The notes under the pieces are model-generated. The model saw only the letters and a program-made list of their open reading frames with translations. It did not search any database and had not been told where the DNA came from. A DNA stretch of 44,728 nucleotides from Klebsiella pneumoniae. Its GTDB lineage: Bacteria; Myxococcota_A; UBA796; SXON01. The DNA is taken from the NCBI GenBank assembly GCA_945862325.1, contig CAMAXZ010000012.1, positions 64,001-108,728 of the forward strand. Direction: 5' to 3'. Each line of letters starts with the position of its first letter. Positions within the stretch are counted from its first letter, which is position 1. Shown one piece after another: positions 36,784-44,728 of the stretch. Position numbers and translations under genes: made by a program.

Positions 36784-38130
36784 CTACCCCGGTCGGTTTC
36801 TGAGCCACTCGTCGATGTAGCGCGTGTGGAAGGTCACGTCGCGGAAGGCCACATCGGAGAGGAGCAGGCGTTGAAGCGGCAGAGACGTGCGAATACCCTC
36901 GACGATGCACTCGTCCATCGCGCCGAGCATCTTGCGGATGGCCGCTTCCCGGTCGTGCGCGTGCACGACGATCTTCGCGGCGAGCGAGTCGTAGTACGGC
37001 TGCACCATCGCGCCCTCGTGAATCGCGCTGTCGACGCGCACCCCGGGACCGCCCGGTGGATGGTAGCCGGTGACGCGACCCGGGCTGGGCGTGAACTTCC
37101 AGGGATCTTCCGCGTTGACGCGGACCTCGATGGCGTGGCCGCGGAGCGTCACGTCGGCCTGGGCGAAGGGCATCGGCTCGCCGGCCGCGAGCCGGATCTG
37201 GAGCTGCACGAGGTCGATGCCGGTCACCATCTCGGTGACGGGATGCTCTACCTGGATGCGAGGATTGACCTCGAGGAAGTAGAACTCGCCGTCCTGAACG
37301 AGGAACTCGCACGTCCCCACCGTCACGTAGCCGGTGCTCGCGACGAGCCGTGCGGCGGCGGCGCGGATGCGGTCCCGGAGGCCCTCGTCGAGGTTCGGCG
37401 CCGGTGCTTCCTCGATGATCTTCTGGTGGCGCCGCTGCATCGAGCAGTCGCGCTCCCCGACGTGGACCGCCGCGCCGAACCGATCGCCCGCGAATTGCAC
37501 CTCGATGTGGCGCGGCGCGCGGAGGAAGCGCTCCAGGAACACTTCGCCGCTGCCGAACGCGGCCTTCGCCTCGGCCGAGGTGACGACGAACACCTTGCGG
37601 AGGGTCTCTTCGTCTTCGACGACGCGCATGCCCTTGCCGCCGCCGCCGGCGGCGGCCTTCAGCATCAGCGGGTACCCGGCCCCTCGCGCGACCTCGACCG
37701 CCGCCTCGAGCTCCTCGACCGCCCCTTGGCTGCCCGGCAGCAACGGGAGGCCGGCGGCGCGCGCCGCGGCCTTCGCGGAGAGCTTGTCGCCGAACTGCCG
37801 AAGGTGCTCGGGGCTCGGCCCGATGAACGTCATGCCGTGCGCGTTGACCGCCGCGGCGAACGTGGCGTTCTCGGCGAGGAACCCGTAGCCCGGGTGGACG
37901 GCGTCGACGCGGGTGATCTCGCACGCCGAGATGACGGCGGGCAGGTGCAGGTAGCTCTGGCGGGCCGGGGGCGGCCCGATGCAGACGCTCTCGTCGGCGA
38001 AGCGCACGTGCGCGGCGTGCCGATCGGCTTCGGAGTAGACGGCGACGGTGCGGATGCCGAGCTCGCGGCAGGCACGGATGACGCGGAGCGCGATCTCGCC
38101 GCGATTGGCGATGAGGACCTTGCGAAACAC
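36784..38130 (-). CDS. accC: Biotin carboxylase subunit of acetyl-CoA carboxylase
   Basis: 448 residues, normal. KVLIANRGEIALRVIRA at the N-terminus, the ATP-grasp loop GGGGKGMR, EVQFAGD, and the catalytic ENPRIQVEHPVTE-type motif (here LEVNPRIQVEHPVTE) are intact. It carboxylates the biotin on AccB with bicarbonate and ATP, the first step of fatty-acid synthesis. The start is GTG 38130, five bases after accB, without a clear ribosome binding site of its own. Confidence 0.97.
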   Translation of the reverse strand: MFRKVLIANRGEIALRVIRACRELGIRTVAVYSEADRHAAHVRFADESVCIGPPPARQSYLHLPAVISACEITRVDAVHPGYGFLAENATFAAAVNAHGMTFIGPSPEHLRQFGDKLSAKAAARAAGLPLLPGSQGAVEELEAAVEVARGAGYPLMLKAAAGGGGKGMRVVEDEETLRKVFVVTSAEAKAAFGSGEVFLERFLRAPRHIEVQFAGDRFGAAVHVGERDCSMQRRHQKIIEEAPAPNLDEGLRDRIRAAAARLVASTGYVTVGTCEFLVQDGEFYFLEVNPRIQVEHPVTEMVTGIDLVQLQIRLAAGEPMPFAQADVTLRGHAIEVRVNAEDPWKFTPSPGRVTGYHPPGGPGVRVDSAIHEGAMVQPYYDSLAAKIVVHAHDREAAIRKMLGAMDECIVEGIRTSLPLQRLLLSDVAFRDVTFHTRYIDEWLRNRPG

Positions 38131-38135
38131 GGCGG

Positions 38136-38624
38136 CTAAGCCACGACCACGCGGAACAGCTCCTGCCCGAACTGGACCGGCGCGCCGTTCTCGACGAGGA
38201 TCTCCGCGATGACGCCGTCGAGGTCACTCTCGATCTGGTTCATGAGCTTCATCGCCTCGACGATGCACACGACCTGGCCCTTCTTCACACGATCGCCCAC
38301 GTTGACGTACGAGACCGCGTCGGGGGACGGCGCGCGGTAGAACGTGCCGACGATGGGGCTCTTGACCGGCCGGGTCTCGGGCCCCTTCGCCGGCTCCGCC
38401 GCGGGCGACGCCGCCACCACGGGCGCGGCCGCAACGGCCGCCGGCGCGGCGACGGCCGACACGAACGCGGGAGCCGCGACACCGGCCCCGCCACCGCCGT
38501 CGAAGCGGACCTCGAGGCGCTCGGAGTCTCCCTCCTCGGGGTTCGACGTGCGCTCCCAGACGAACGACGTGACACCCTCGCGGCGCATCGCCCGCACCAG
38601 CGCTTCGATCTCCTTGCGATCCAT
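38136..38624 (-). CDS. accB: Biotin carboxyl carrier protein AccB
   Basis: 162 residues. An N-terminal helix (EIEALVRAMRREGVTSF), an Ala/Pro-rich mobile linker (about 50-85) and a C-terminal biotinyl domain with EAMKLMN (biotin Lys126). It carries biotin between AccC and the carboxyltransferase. ATG 38624 overlaps the aroQ stop (TGATG). Confidence 0.97.
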   Translation of the reverse strand: MDRKEIEALVRAMRREGVTSFVWERTSNPEEGDSERLEVRFDGGGGAGVAAPAFVSAVAAPAAVAAAPVVAASPAAEPAKGPETRPVKSPIVGTFYRAPSPDAVSYVNVGDRVKKGQVVCIVEAMKLMNQIESDLDGVIAEILVENGAPVQFGQELFRVVVA

Positions 38625-39067
38625 CAGGCGGCCTCTCCGTTGGGGAAGCGAGAGCCTAACAGCCCCCGCAGCGCCACCTCGTACCCGACCACGCCGAAGC
38701 CGAACACCACGCCGGCCGCAACGTCGGAGAGGAGGCTGTTGTGTCGGAAGGGCTCGCGCGCGGCGACGTTGCTGATGTGCACCTCGGCGAACGGCCGCCC
38801 CGTACCCACGAGCGTGTCGCGGAGCACCACCGACGTGTGCGTCAGCCCCGCGCCGTTGACGATGAAGCCATCGGCGTCGGACGTCGCGATTCGATCGACG
38901 AGCGCACCTTCCCAGTTGCTCTGGAACGTGGTGACCTCGGCGCCGAGCTGCGCGCCGAGCGCGACCAGGCGATCGTCGAGCTCGGCCAGGGTCGTGTGCC
39001 CGTAGAGGTGAGGCTCACGACGACCCAGACGGTCGAGGTTCGGACCGTGTACGACGAGGATCCGCAT
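38624..39067 (-). CDS. aroQ: Type II 3-dehydroquinate dehydratase AroQ
   Basis: 147 residues, the usual size. GPNLDRLGRREPHLYG at 8-23 holds the catalytic Arg/Tyr loop, FQSNWEGALVDRI and the AEVHISN motif with the catalytic His follow. It converts 3-dehydroquinate to 3-dehydroshikimate, directly after AroB in the pathway. It follows a small lipoprotein gene by 12 bases and overlaps accB. Confidence 0.96.
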   Translation of the reverse strand: MRILVVHGPNLDRLGRREPHLYGHTTLAELDDRLVALGAQLGAEVTTFQSNWEGALVDRIATSDADGFIVNGAGLTHTSVVLRDTLVGTGRPFAEVHISNVAAREPFRHNSLLSDVAAGVVFGFGVVGYEVALRGLLGSRFPNGEAA

Positions 39068-39079
39068 TCGCGGCGGGCT

Positions 39080-39658
39080 TCAGTTGCCGGCGGGAGTGAA
39101 CGCGAAGCTCTCGGTCGCCACCTGGATGCTGGCATACACCGAGAAGCCGGCCGCCTCGCCTTCCGTGTTGGAAGGGGCGGAATCGAGGAACACGTAGAAC
39201 TCGACGATGCCGCGGTCGTCGGTGACGGCCTGGTAGTAGGTCGGCCGAATGCCCTCGACGGCCTCGTACTCGCCCGCGAGCTCGAAGTACCGCGCGCCTT
39301 CGGTGTCGTACCAAGCCTGGCAGGCCTCGTCGTCGGAGGACTCGCACGCTTCGTCGAGGTCGGCGACGATCTTCACCGCGCCCTCGGGGATCAGGTACGC
39401 GCCGGACCAGCCGGAGAGGAGGTCGACGCGTACGCCCGGGAGCGGCGTGCCGTCGGACCCCTCGAACTCCACGTCCGAGGGCCCGCGCACGAGCACGGTG
39501 CCCATGAACAACGCGCCGGTGCCGTCGCCCGGGGCCGCGTACGCGCGATCGAGCACGAACTCGATGTCCTCCGGCACTTCGAGGGAGGACCCGAACGGGG
39601 CGCCGACGGGGCCCTGGACGCACGCGACGACGAGCGGGAGCAGCAGCAGCGAGATCAT
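39080..39658 (-). CDS. Small lipoprotein inside the aro operon, function unknown
   Basis: 192 residues. MISLLLLPLVVAC is a lipobox-containing leader with Cys13 and no basic residue. The mature part is acidic and beta-rich with one CESSDDEAC pair that may form a disulfide. No family recognised. ATG 39658 overlaps the aroB stop (ATGA) and has GGAG eight bases upstream, so it is translated in the aro operon, but nothing ties it to shikimate metabolism; it may belong with the pilus genes (inference). Confidence 0.7.
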   Translation of the reverse strand: MISLLLLPLVVACVQGPVGAPFGSSLEVPEDIEFVLDRAYAAPGDGTGALFMGTVLVRGPSDVEFEGSDGTPLPGVRVDLLSGWSGAYLIPEGAVKIVADLDEACESSDDEACQAWYDTEGARYFELAGEYEAVEGIRPTYYQAVTDDRGIVEFYVFLDSAPSNTEGEAAGFSVYASIQVATESFAFTPAGN

Positions 39659-40761
39659 GGAGAGCGCTCCGTGATGAGAGACAGGCCGCAGAAGAGGTCC
39701 GCCGCGTCGGCGAGCGCGACACCGCGGAGCTCCACCCGCCCTGCTTCAAGGGGGACAGCGAGGCGGATCGTACCACGTTCCCGCTTCTTGTCGACGGCCA
39801 GGGCCCGCACGAGCGCGTGCGGATCGAGGCGCGCGGCGGACGGGCGCGGGATCCCCAGCCGCGACACGAGCGTATCGAGGCGCGACGCGAGAGCCGGGTC
39901 GGTCGCCCAGCCGCGTGCGCGCGCGAGCTCCGCCTCCGCGACGAGCCCGAGCGCCACCGCCTCGCCGTGCCGAAGGGCGCCGTAGCCGAGCGCGTGCTCG
40001 AGCGCGTGCCCGACCGTGTGCCCGAGGTTCAGCAACGCGCGGCGGCCTCGCTCGAACGGATCCTCCTGCACCACCCCCGCTTTCACACGGATGGAGTCCT
40101 CGACGACGGACCGCAGCGCCTCCGGGTCCCGCGCGAGCAGGGGCCCCACGAGGGCCTCGCAGCGCGCGAGCGCCGGCTCGCCCGAGAGGACCGCGTGTTT
40201 CACGACCTCCCCGAGTCCGCAGCGGAGCTCGTCGTCGGGGAGGGTGCGCAGGGTGTCGAGGGCGGCCCACACGAGGACCGGCGGGTGGAACGCGCCGATC
40301 AGGTTCTTGCCGGCAACGGCGTTGACCCCCGTCTTTCCTCCCACCGAGCTGTCGACCATGGCGAGCAGGGTCGTCGGCACCTGCACGAACGGCAGCCCTC
40401 TGAGCGCGCTCGCGGCGGCGAAGCCGACGAGGTCGCCGGTGACGCCGCCGCCGAGCGCGAGGATCGGCGTGCGCCGGTCGACGCCGGCGGCGAGCACCTC
40501 ATCGAGCAGCGCGGCCCACACCGACAGGGTCTTGCTCGCCTCGCCGTCCGGGATCAACCGCCTCGTGACGGCCCACCCGGCCCGCTCGAGCGCCGCGGTG
40601 GCCGCCGCGCCGTGGAGCGGCGCGACCACGGGGTTGGTCACGAGCACACACGGGCCGGGGGTCGCGCCCAGCGCACCCGCGAGCGCTTCCCCGAGGCCCT
40701 CGAACCCGGCGGTGAGGACGATGTCGTACGCGTGTTCGCCCGCCGCTACCGCCACCCGCAC
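39655..40761 (-). CDS. aroB: 3-dehydroquinate synthase AroB
   Basis: 368 residues. LALGGGVTGDLVGFAAA, the metal-binding and substrate segments VPTTLLAMVDSSVGGKTGVN and LNLGHTVGHALE are complete. It uses NAD and a divalent metal to cyclise DAHP. The start is GTG 40761, four bases after GGAGG; GTG 40755 two codons in would be ten bases from it. The gene overlaps aroK by 16 bases. Confidence 0.96.
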   Translation of the reverse strand: MRVAVAAGEHAYDIVLTAGFEGLGEALAGALGATPGPCVLVTNPVVAPLHGAAATAALERAGWAVTRRLIPDGEASKTLSVWAALLDEVLAAGVDRRTPILALGGGVTGDLVGFAAASALRGLPFVQVPTTLLAMVDSSVGGKTGVNAVAGKNLIGAFHPPVLVWAALDTLRTLPDDELRCGLGEVVKHAVLSGEPALARCEALVGPLLARDPEALRSVVEDSIRVKAGVVQEDPFERGRRALLNLGHTVGHALEHALGYGALRHGEAVALGLVAEAELARARGWATDPALASRLDTLVSRLGIPRPSAARLDPHALVRALAVDKKRERGTIRLAVPLEAGRVELRGVALADAADLFCGLSLITERSP

Positions 40762-41201
40762 GACGCCTCCACACGATCCGCGACCTCGTCCGGCGTGAGG
40801 CCGTCCGTCGGCACGATCGGGCCGAGCGACGCGTAGTGCGCGGCGCGCTCGCGGACCACCGCGTCCAGCCGCGACGCGAGGGGCCGGCGCGGATCCCCGC
40901 CGATGCGCGCCCGAAGCGCGTCGACGTCCGCGGACAGCACGACGATGCGCCACCCGCGGAGGAGCTCGGTCCCACCCGGCAACAGCAGCGCCCCACCGCC
41001 GACCGCCAGCACCCCTCCACCGAGGGCCGCGCGCGCCAAAGCCTCCCGTTCGACGCGGCGGAAGCCGGTCTCCCCCAGCGCGGACCAGATCGCCGGCACG
41101 TCGCCCAGCGCGTCGTCGAGATCGACGAAGCCCAACGCGTGGCGCTCGGCGATCCGCCGCCCCACGGTCGACTTCCCGGCGCCCATCGGACCGGCGAGCA
41201 C
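40746..41201 (-). CDS. aroK: Shikimate kinase AroK
   Basis: 151 residues. Walker A GPMGAGKST begins only at residue 4. FVDLDD, GFRRVE, GGGALL and RRPLASR give the shikimate- and ATP-binding residues, so it looks functional. The start is awkward: GTG 41201 is the only standard start after an in-frame TGA just upstream, and it has no ribosome binding site. A CTG at 41216 would restore the usual few residues before the first strand. It phosphorylates shikimate at the 3-OH. Confidence 0.93.
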   Translation of the reverse strand: MLAGPMGAGKSTVGRRIAERHALGFVDLDDALGDVPAIWSALGETGFRRVEREALARAALGGGVLAVGGGALLLPGGTELLRGWRIVVLSADVDALRARIGGDPRRPLASRLDAVVRERAAHYASLGPIVPTDGLTPDEVADRVEASCGWR

Positions 41202-41220
41202 GAGCCGGCGAGTCAGGACG

Positions 41221-43509
41221 CTACTCGTCTTCCTTCACCGGCACGATGCGCGGCGTGATGAACACGAGCATCTCGTTCTGCTCTTTCTTCTTGGAGGTCG
41301 ACTTGAACAGCCAGCCGAGGATCGGGATGCGGCCGAGGAGCGGAACACGCGTCTGGGTGGACGACTCGATCGTGTAGTACACGCCGCCGAGCACCGCGGT
41401 GTCGCCGTCGGCCACGAGCACGCGGGTCTCGATCTCCTTGGTCTGGATGGCCGGGTTGCCCTGCACCGTGTTCGAGAAGTCGGCGCGGTTGTTCGTCAGG
41501 TTGACATCGAGGAAGATCGTGCCGTCCGCCGTGATGTGGGGCGTGACCGACAGCTCGAGCTCGGCGTTGACGAACTGCACCTGGGTGCCGCCGTTGCTGA
41601 CCGACACGAACGGCACGCGCGCGCCCTGGGACACCCGCGCCGTCTCGTTGTCGAGGGTGCGTACGTGCGGGTTGGAGATGACCTTGCCGTAGCCTTCCTG
41701 CTCGAGGGCGGTCAGGCGCGCGGTGATGTCGATGAGGCCCGGGATGCTGCCGAGCGAGAAGGCGATGCCGGACTTGGCGCCGTCGGCGGCCATGTCGACG
41801 AGGAGGTTGTCCGCCCCGGGCGCGTAGAACGCGGTTGCGCCCTGCTGGTCCAGGGCGCCGTTCGCCCGCACGGAGCTGGGGAAGAACGCCCCCGTCGGGT
41901 ACCCGGTGCTCGACGACGCGTTGAGCTCGCTGCCCCACTGGATGCCGAGGTTGTTCGTCATCGAGCTGGACGCTTCGACGAAGCGCGCCTCGATGTCGAC
42001 CTCCCGGTTCGGCCGGTCGAGGCGGGCGAGCAGCGCGCGCACCTGCGCGACCTTCATCTCGAGGTCGCGGACGATGAGCTGATTGCCACGCGTGTCGACC
42101 TGGACGTCGCCGCGGTCCGACAGGATGGACTTCACCTGGTCGACGAGCTCGTCGGCCTGGGCGTAGTTCAGCGGGGCGACGTAGACGGCGAGGTCCTGGA
42201 GCTTGCGCTCGGCCTCCTTCGCGTCGAGGGCGGCCTGCTGTTCGGCCTTGATCGTCTCGATCGGGGCGACACGGATGATGTCCCCGAACTGCTGCGCGCC
42301 GAGGCCCTTCGCCTGGAGCACGGCGCCCAGCGCCTCGTCCCACGGCACGTCCTTGAGGCGAACCGTGACCTTCCCCTTCACGTCGTCCGAGGCGATGATG
42401 TTCACCTCGGCGAAGTCGGCGATGAAGCGGAAGACCGTGTGGATGTCGGCTTCCTGGAGGTCGATGCTCATGCGCCGGCCCGACGAGCGCTGCGACGAAG
42501 AGCGCCGCATGTCGGTGGCGAACGAATACGACCCGGCGCCGGTGCCGCGGCCGAGCGTCGCCTGCGGATCGACCGACACGCCCTGCCCGGTGATCAACTC
42601 TTCCGCGCCGGAGGCGTTTCCGCGCGGAGCGGTGCCGCTGGACTTCGGGGTCGACGGCGCCGCCGGATCGACGGATTGGAGGGACGCGGCGACCGGCGCC
42701 CGCACGTCGGCCGGCACCTGCACTTCGAGGACGTAGAGCCCGCCCTCCTCCTTGACCGTGTACTCGGCGCCCTGGCGGAGACGCACCGTCACGCGAACGC
42801 CGGCGCGGGTCGACGAGGCGCGCACCGAGTCGACGGCGCTGTAGAAGAAGCGGGTGTCGAGCTCGCGACGAAGGCTCTCGGGCATCGTCGCCCCAGGCAG
42901 ATCGACCGCGAGGACGTCACGTTCCGGCTCGGTGACCTGCGGGCGCACACCGCGCCACCCCACGACCACGCGGCTCGTGCGGTCGCGCTGCTGGAAGTCG
43001 AGCGACGTCAACGCCGCGGTCCCGTTGATCGTGGCGGGCCCGCTGAGGCGCAGATCGCTGCCGGCGGACGACGCGCCGAGCGCCGCCGCGAGGGGGTCGG
43101 CCGCCGCGCCGGCGGTCAGCGACACCAGGACGGCGCCTTCGGATTCGGAGACCTCCCAGGTCACGGCGGTCGCGAGGTCGAGCGTGAGGCGGATCGCGCC
43201 GTCTTCCGTGGACGTGAACGCCCCGGCGGTCACGATGCCGGCCGGCACGACCGTGGCCGTGGGATCGAGGGTGGCGCCGCGCACGTCGACGACGAGGCGC
43301 TCCGGCCCGCTGAGGCGGAACGCGCTGACGGTCGGCGCGCTCGCGCCGGTGGTGGCGATGCGCACGAGCGTGAGCTCGCCCGCGATGCCGACGCTGGCGC
43401 CCGTGAGGGCGGGTACGGCTTCGGGAAGCTCCTCGGCGGCGGCGCGGGGCGCCGCGAAGAGCAGCCCGAGCGTGAGCGCGACGGCGAGCGGGGCCACGGT
43501 GACCTTCAT
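41221..43509 (-). CDS. pilQ: Type IV pilus secretin PilQ
   Basis: 762 residues. A signal peptide (MKVTVAPLAVALTLGLLFAA, cleaved near PRAAA), two AMIN-type domains (about 35-130 and 185-290), a low-complexity linker, STN/secretin-N domains (about 380-540) and the C-terminal secretin domain ending with VPLLGRIPILGWLFKS, the secretin signature. It forms the outer-membrane pore for the pilus; AMIN domains bind peptidoglycan. GGGGGAG precedes ATG 43509. pilP ends 29 bases upstream. Confidence 0.97.
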   Translation of the reverse strand: MKVTVAPLAVALTLGLLFAAPRAAAEELPEAVPALTGASVGIAGELTLVRIATTGASAPTVSAFRLSGPERLVVDVRGATLDPTATVVPAGIVTAGAFTSTEDGAIRLTLDLATAVTWEVSESEGAVLVSLTAGAAADPLAAALGASSAGSDLRLSGPATINGTAALTSLDFQQRDRTSRVVVGWRGVRPQVTEPERDVLAVDLPGATMPESLRRELDTRFFYSAVDSVRASSTRAGVRVTVRLRQGAEYTVKEEGGLYVLEVQVPADVRAPVAASLQSVDPAAPSTPKSSGTAPRGNASGAEELITGQGVSVDPQATLGRGTGAGSYSFATDMRRSSSQRSSGRRMSIDLQEADIHTVFRFIADFAEVNIIASDDVKGKVTVRLKDVPWDEALGAVLQAKGLGAQQFGDIIRVAPIETIKAEQQAALDAKEAERKLQDLAVYVAPLNYAQADELVDQVKSILSDRGDVQVDTRGNQLIVRDLEMKVAQVRALLARLDRPNREVDIEARFVEASSSMTNNLGIQWGSELNASSSTGYPTGAFFPSSVRANGALDQQGATAFYAPGADNLLVDMAADGAKSGIAFSLGSIPGLIDITARLTALEQEGYGKVISNPHVRTLDNETARVSQGARVPFVSVSNGGTQVQFVNAELELSVTPHITADGTIFLDVNLTNNRADFSNTVQGNPAIQTKEIETRVLVADGDTAVLGGVYYTIESSTQTRVPLLGRIPILGWLFKSTSKKKEQNEMLVFITPRIVPVKEDE

Positions 43510-43538
43510 CTGCGACTCCCCCGGCAACAGCAACGTGA

Positions 43539-44003
43539 TCACTTGTCCTTCCGCTTCGGGAACCGAACGTTCACCGCGTTGACCACGAGCTCTCCCTCGT
43601 AGGTCTGATATTCCTCGGTCACGACGACGGCGTCCGGCTCGATTGCCGTGACCTTGCCCCAATTTCGACCGACGTACGTGCCGATCCGCACGACGTGGCC
43701 CGTCCCTTCGGGGTCCGTCAACAGCGCGCGCGGCGCCGGCGTGTTCGTGATCGTGCCGACGAGCAGGTACTCCGACACGGTCCAGCGCTGAAGCGGGTCC
43801 AGGATGCCGTCGCGGCTGGCGTCGTCCGGCTCGATGAGGAACGACTGGAAGGGATCGCGCTTCCCAGCGGGCGAATAGACGTACGAGTCCTTCTCTGGGA
43901 CCGGCGCGACCACAACCTTCGGCGCCTTCGGGCCAGACGCCTTCGACTCGGTGTTCTGGACGCTTTCGCCGCAGCCGACGAGGAGGACGAGCAACGCGAT
44001 CAT
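43539..44003 (-). CDS. pilP: Type IV pilus lipoprotein PilP
   Basis: 154 residues. MIALLVLLVGC is a very short lipoprotein leader (Cys11) lacking basic residues. The mature protein has the PilP pattern: KRDPFQSF, then LDPLQRW(T)VSEYLLVGTI, a beta-domain with YVGRNWGKV. It links the inner-membrane PilNO complex to PilQ. ATG 44003 overlaps the pilO stop (ATGA); no other start is available upstream. Confidence 0.95.
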   Translation of the reverse strand: MIALLVLLVGCGESVQNTESKASGPKAPKVVVAPVPEKDSYVYSPAGKRDPFQSFLIEPDDASRDGILDPLQRWTVSEYLLVGTITNTPAPRALLTDPEGTGHVVRIGTYVGRNWGKVTAIEPDAVVVTEEYQTYEGELVVNAVNVRFPKRKDK

Positions 44004-44635
44004 GCGCCACCCCCACGCTTCAACTTCTTCTTCTTCTCTTCTTCGGCGCGCTGGTCCGCGATCTCCTGGTCGGTCAGGAACCGGAACGTGACGATGCGGC
44101 CCTCGACGGTCATCGACGTCTCCGTGCCGCTGACCTTCGGGTCGCCCAGCGTGATGTCCTCGACGGAGACGATTCGGCTCATCTTGCTGACGCGGTCGAA
44201 GAAGATCCCGACCTCGTGGTAGCCGCCGTCCATCACGACCGCGACGGGCACGTCCGCGAAGTAGTCGTGTCGAACCTCGGGCAACGGCTGAAACTTCCGG
44301 ACCTCGAGGCCGGACTTGCGCGCCAGGCCGTCGATCTCGCTGAGGAGCGCGGGAATCTCGCGGTCGTTCGGGAGCTCCGTGAGCGCCTGCTTGAGCTGCT
44401 GCGACAGCGCCTCGAGCTCGGCCTCGAACGCCACGCGGTTCTCGGCGCGCGCCTTGACCTGGTTGCGCTTCTGCGTCAGCTCGACGCGCTGGCGCTGCGC
44501 GGTGTCGATCGACGACAGCGTGGGGCGGACGAGCAGCAGGCCCGCGAGCACCACCATGACGACGTACGCGCCGAGGGCGATCAAGATGCGCTGCGAGCGC
44601 GGGAGCTTCGCGAAGCGTTCGACGATCTGGTTCAT
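44000..44635 (-). CDS. pilO: Type IV pilus inner-membrane protein PilO
   Basis: 211 residues. A cytoplasmic N-terminus (MNQIVERFAKLPRSQRILIAL), one membrane helix (about 16-38), a coiled coil (about 45-95) and a ferredoxin-like periplasmic domain with VPVAVVMDGGYHEVGIFF, then a very basic and acidic C-terminal tail (EEEKKKKLKRGGG). It pairs with PilN. ATG 44635 overlaps the pilN stop (ATGA). Confidence 0.95.
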   Translation of the reverse strand: MNQIVERFAKLPRSQRILIALGAYVVMVVLAGLLLVRPTLSSIDTAQRQRVELTQKRNQVKARAENRVAFEAELEALSQQLKQALTELPNDREIPALLSEIDGLARKSGLEVRKFQPLPEVRHDYFADVPVAVVMDGGYHEVGIFFDRVSKMSRIVSVEDITLGDPKVSGTETSMTVEGRIVTFRFLTDQEIADQRAEEEKKKKLKRGGGA

Positions 44636-44728
44636 TCGTCACCTGCGGCGTCGCCGCCAGCGGGGGTGGCGGGCGGCGCGGGGGGCGGAGTCCCGGCGGG
44701 AGCCGCGGGCGCGGGAGTCGCGGCGGGG
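44632..44728 (-). CDS. pilN: C-terminal tail of PilN, partial (cut by window edge)
   Basis: Only the last 31 codons are inside the window. They read as a Pro/Ala-rich tail ending GGDAAGDE, with the stop overlapping the pilO start as ATGA. No conserved part is visible, so PilN is assigned only from the invariant pilN-pilO order. Confidence 0.6.
   Translation of the reverse strand, partial: PAATPAPAAPAGTPPPAPPATPAGGDAAGDE

Overview
A high-GC window from a chromosome that looks like Myxococcota or a close relative of the former Deltaproteobacteria. This rests on a MYXO-CTERM-type sorting tail, an AgmX/PglI C-terminal domain protein, PATAN and MshEN domains, and the type IV pilus gene order pilO-pilP-pilQ-aroK-aroB. 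The mevalonate lifestyle of such bacteria would also fit the absence of dxr between cdsA and rseP. Most of the window is essential housekeeping sequence. I see no tRNA or rRNA gene, CRISPR array, IS element or prophage, and no stretch over 300 bases without a gene.

Layout. At 1-980 lie an edge-truncated BNR/Asp-box lipoprotein (-) and a divergent FYDLN-family zinc-ribbon protein (+). At 1040-12088 a long minus-strand run is transcribed rpsB, tsf, pyrH, frr, uppS, cdsA, rseP, tsaB, a DUF465 gene, a catalytically dead aspartate-semialdehyde dehydrogenase paralog, a MXAN_2561/MXAN_2562-like fusion, truA. Many junctions are stop/start overlaps (TGATG, ATGA, GTGA). Its 215-bp leader carries a candidate promoter and a hairpin next to the rpsB start. 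At 12304-25700 a second minus-strand run begins with an ABC ATPase, permease, GldG-like protein and DUF4340 protein, followed by a multiheme cytochrome lipoprotein, a CPBP protease, tsaD, rsmA, a PP2C phosphatase, an M23 peptidase and secA.

At 25766-30191 are a SurA-N-like protein and a RimI-like acetyltransferase on the plus strand, and three minus-strand genes: zinc ribbon/AgmX-C, redoxin-rhodanese fusion, and MshEN/PATAN. At 30190-34838 four plus-strand genes follow: a HEAT-repeat protein, a degenerate HD-GYP protein, larE and a second CPBP protease that could be a myxosortase. At 34848-44728 a minus-strand run reads pilN (tail only), pilO, pilP, pilQ, aroK, aroB, a lipoprotein, aroQ, accB, accC and a TPR protein.

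The main discovery is at 19630-21144. The multiheme cytochrome gene contains an in-frame TGA at codon 40, exactly where the family motif EPCGC needs its second cysteine. Reading continues in the same frame into a long protein with four CxxCH haem sites. Eighteen bases after the TGA comes a hairpin with a GGUCU loop, the layout of a bacterial SECIS element. I interpret this as a selenoprotein that ordinary gene calling would cut in two or start about 50 codons too late. It is coupled by an ATGA overlap to a DUF4340/Gld-type ABC module, which suggests a cell-envelope redox or export system. The second main point is that a MYXO-CTERM protein and the outer-membrane barrel usually encoded next to it are here one continuous reading frame.
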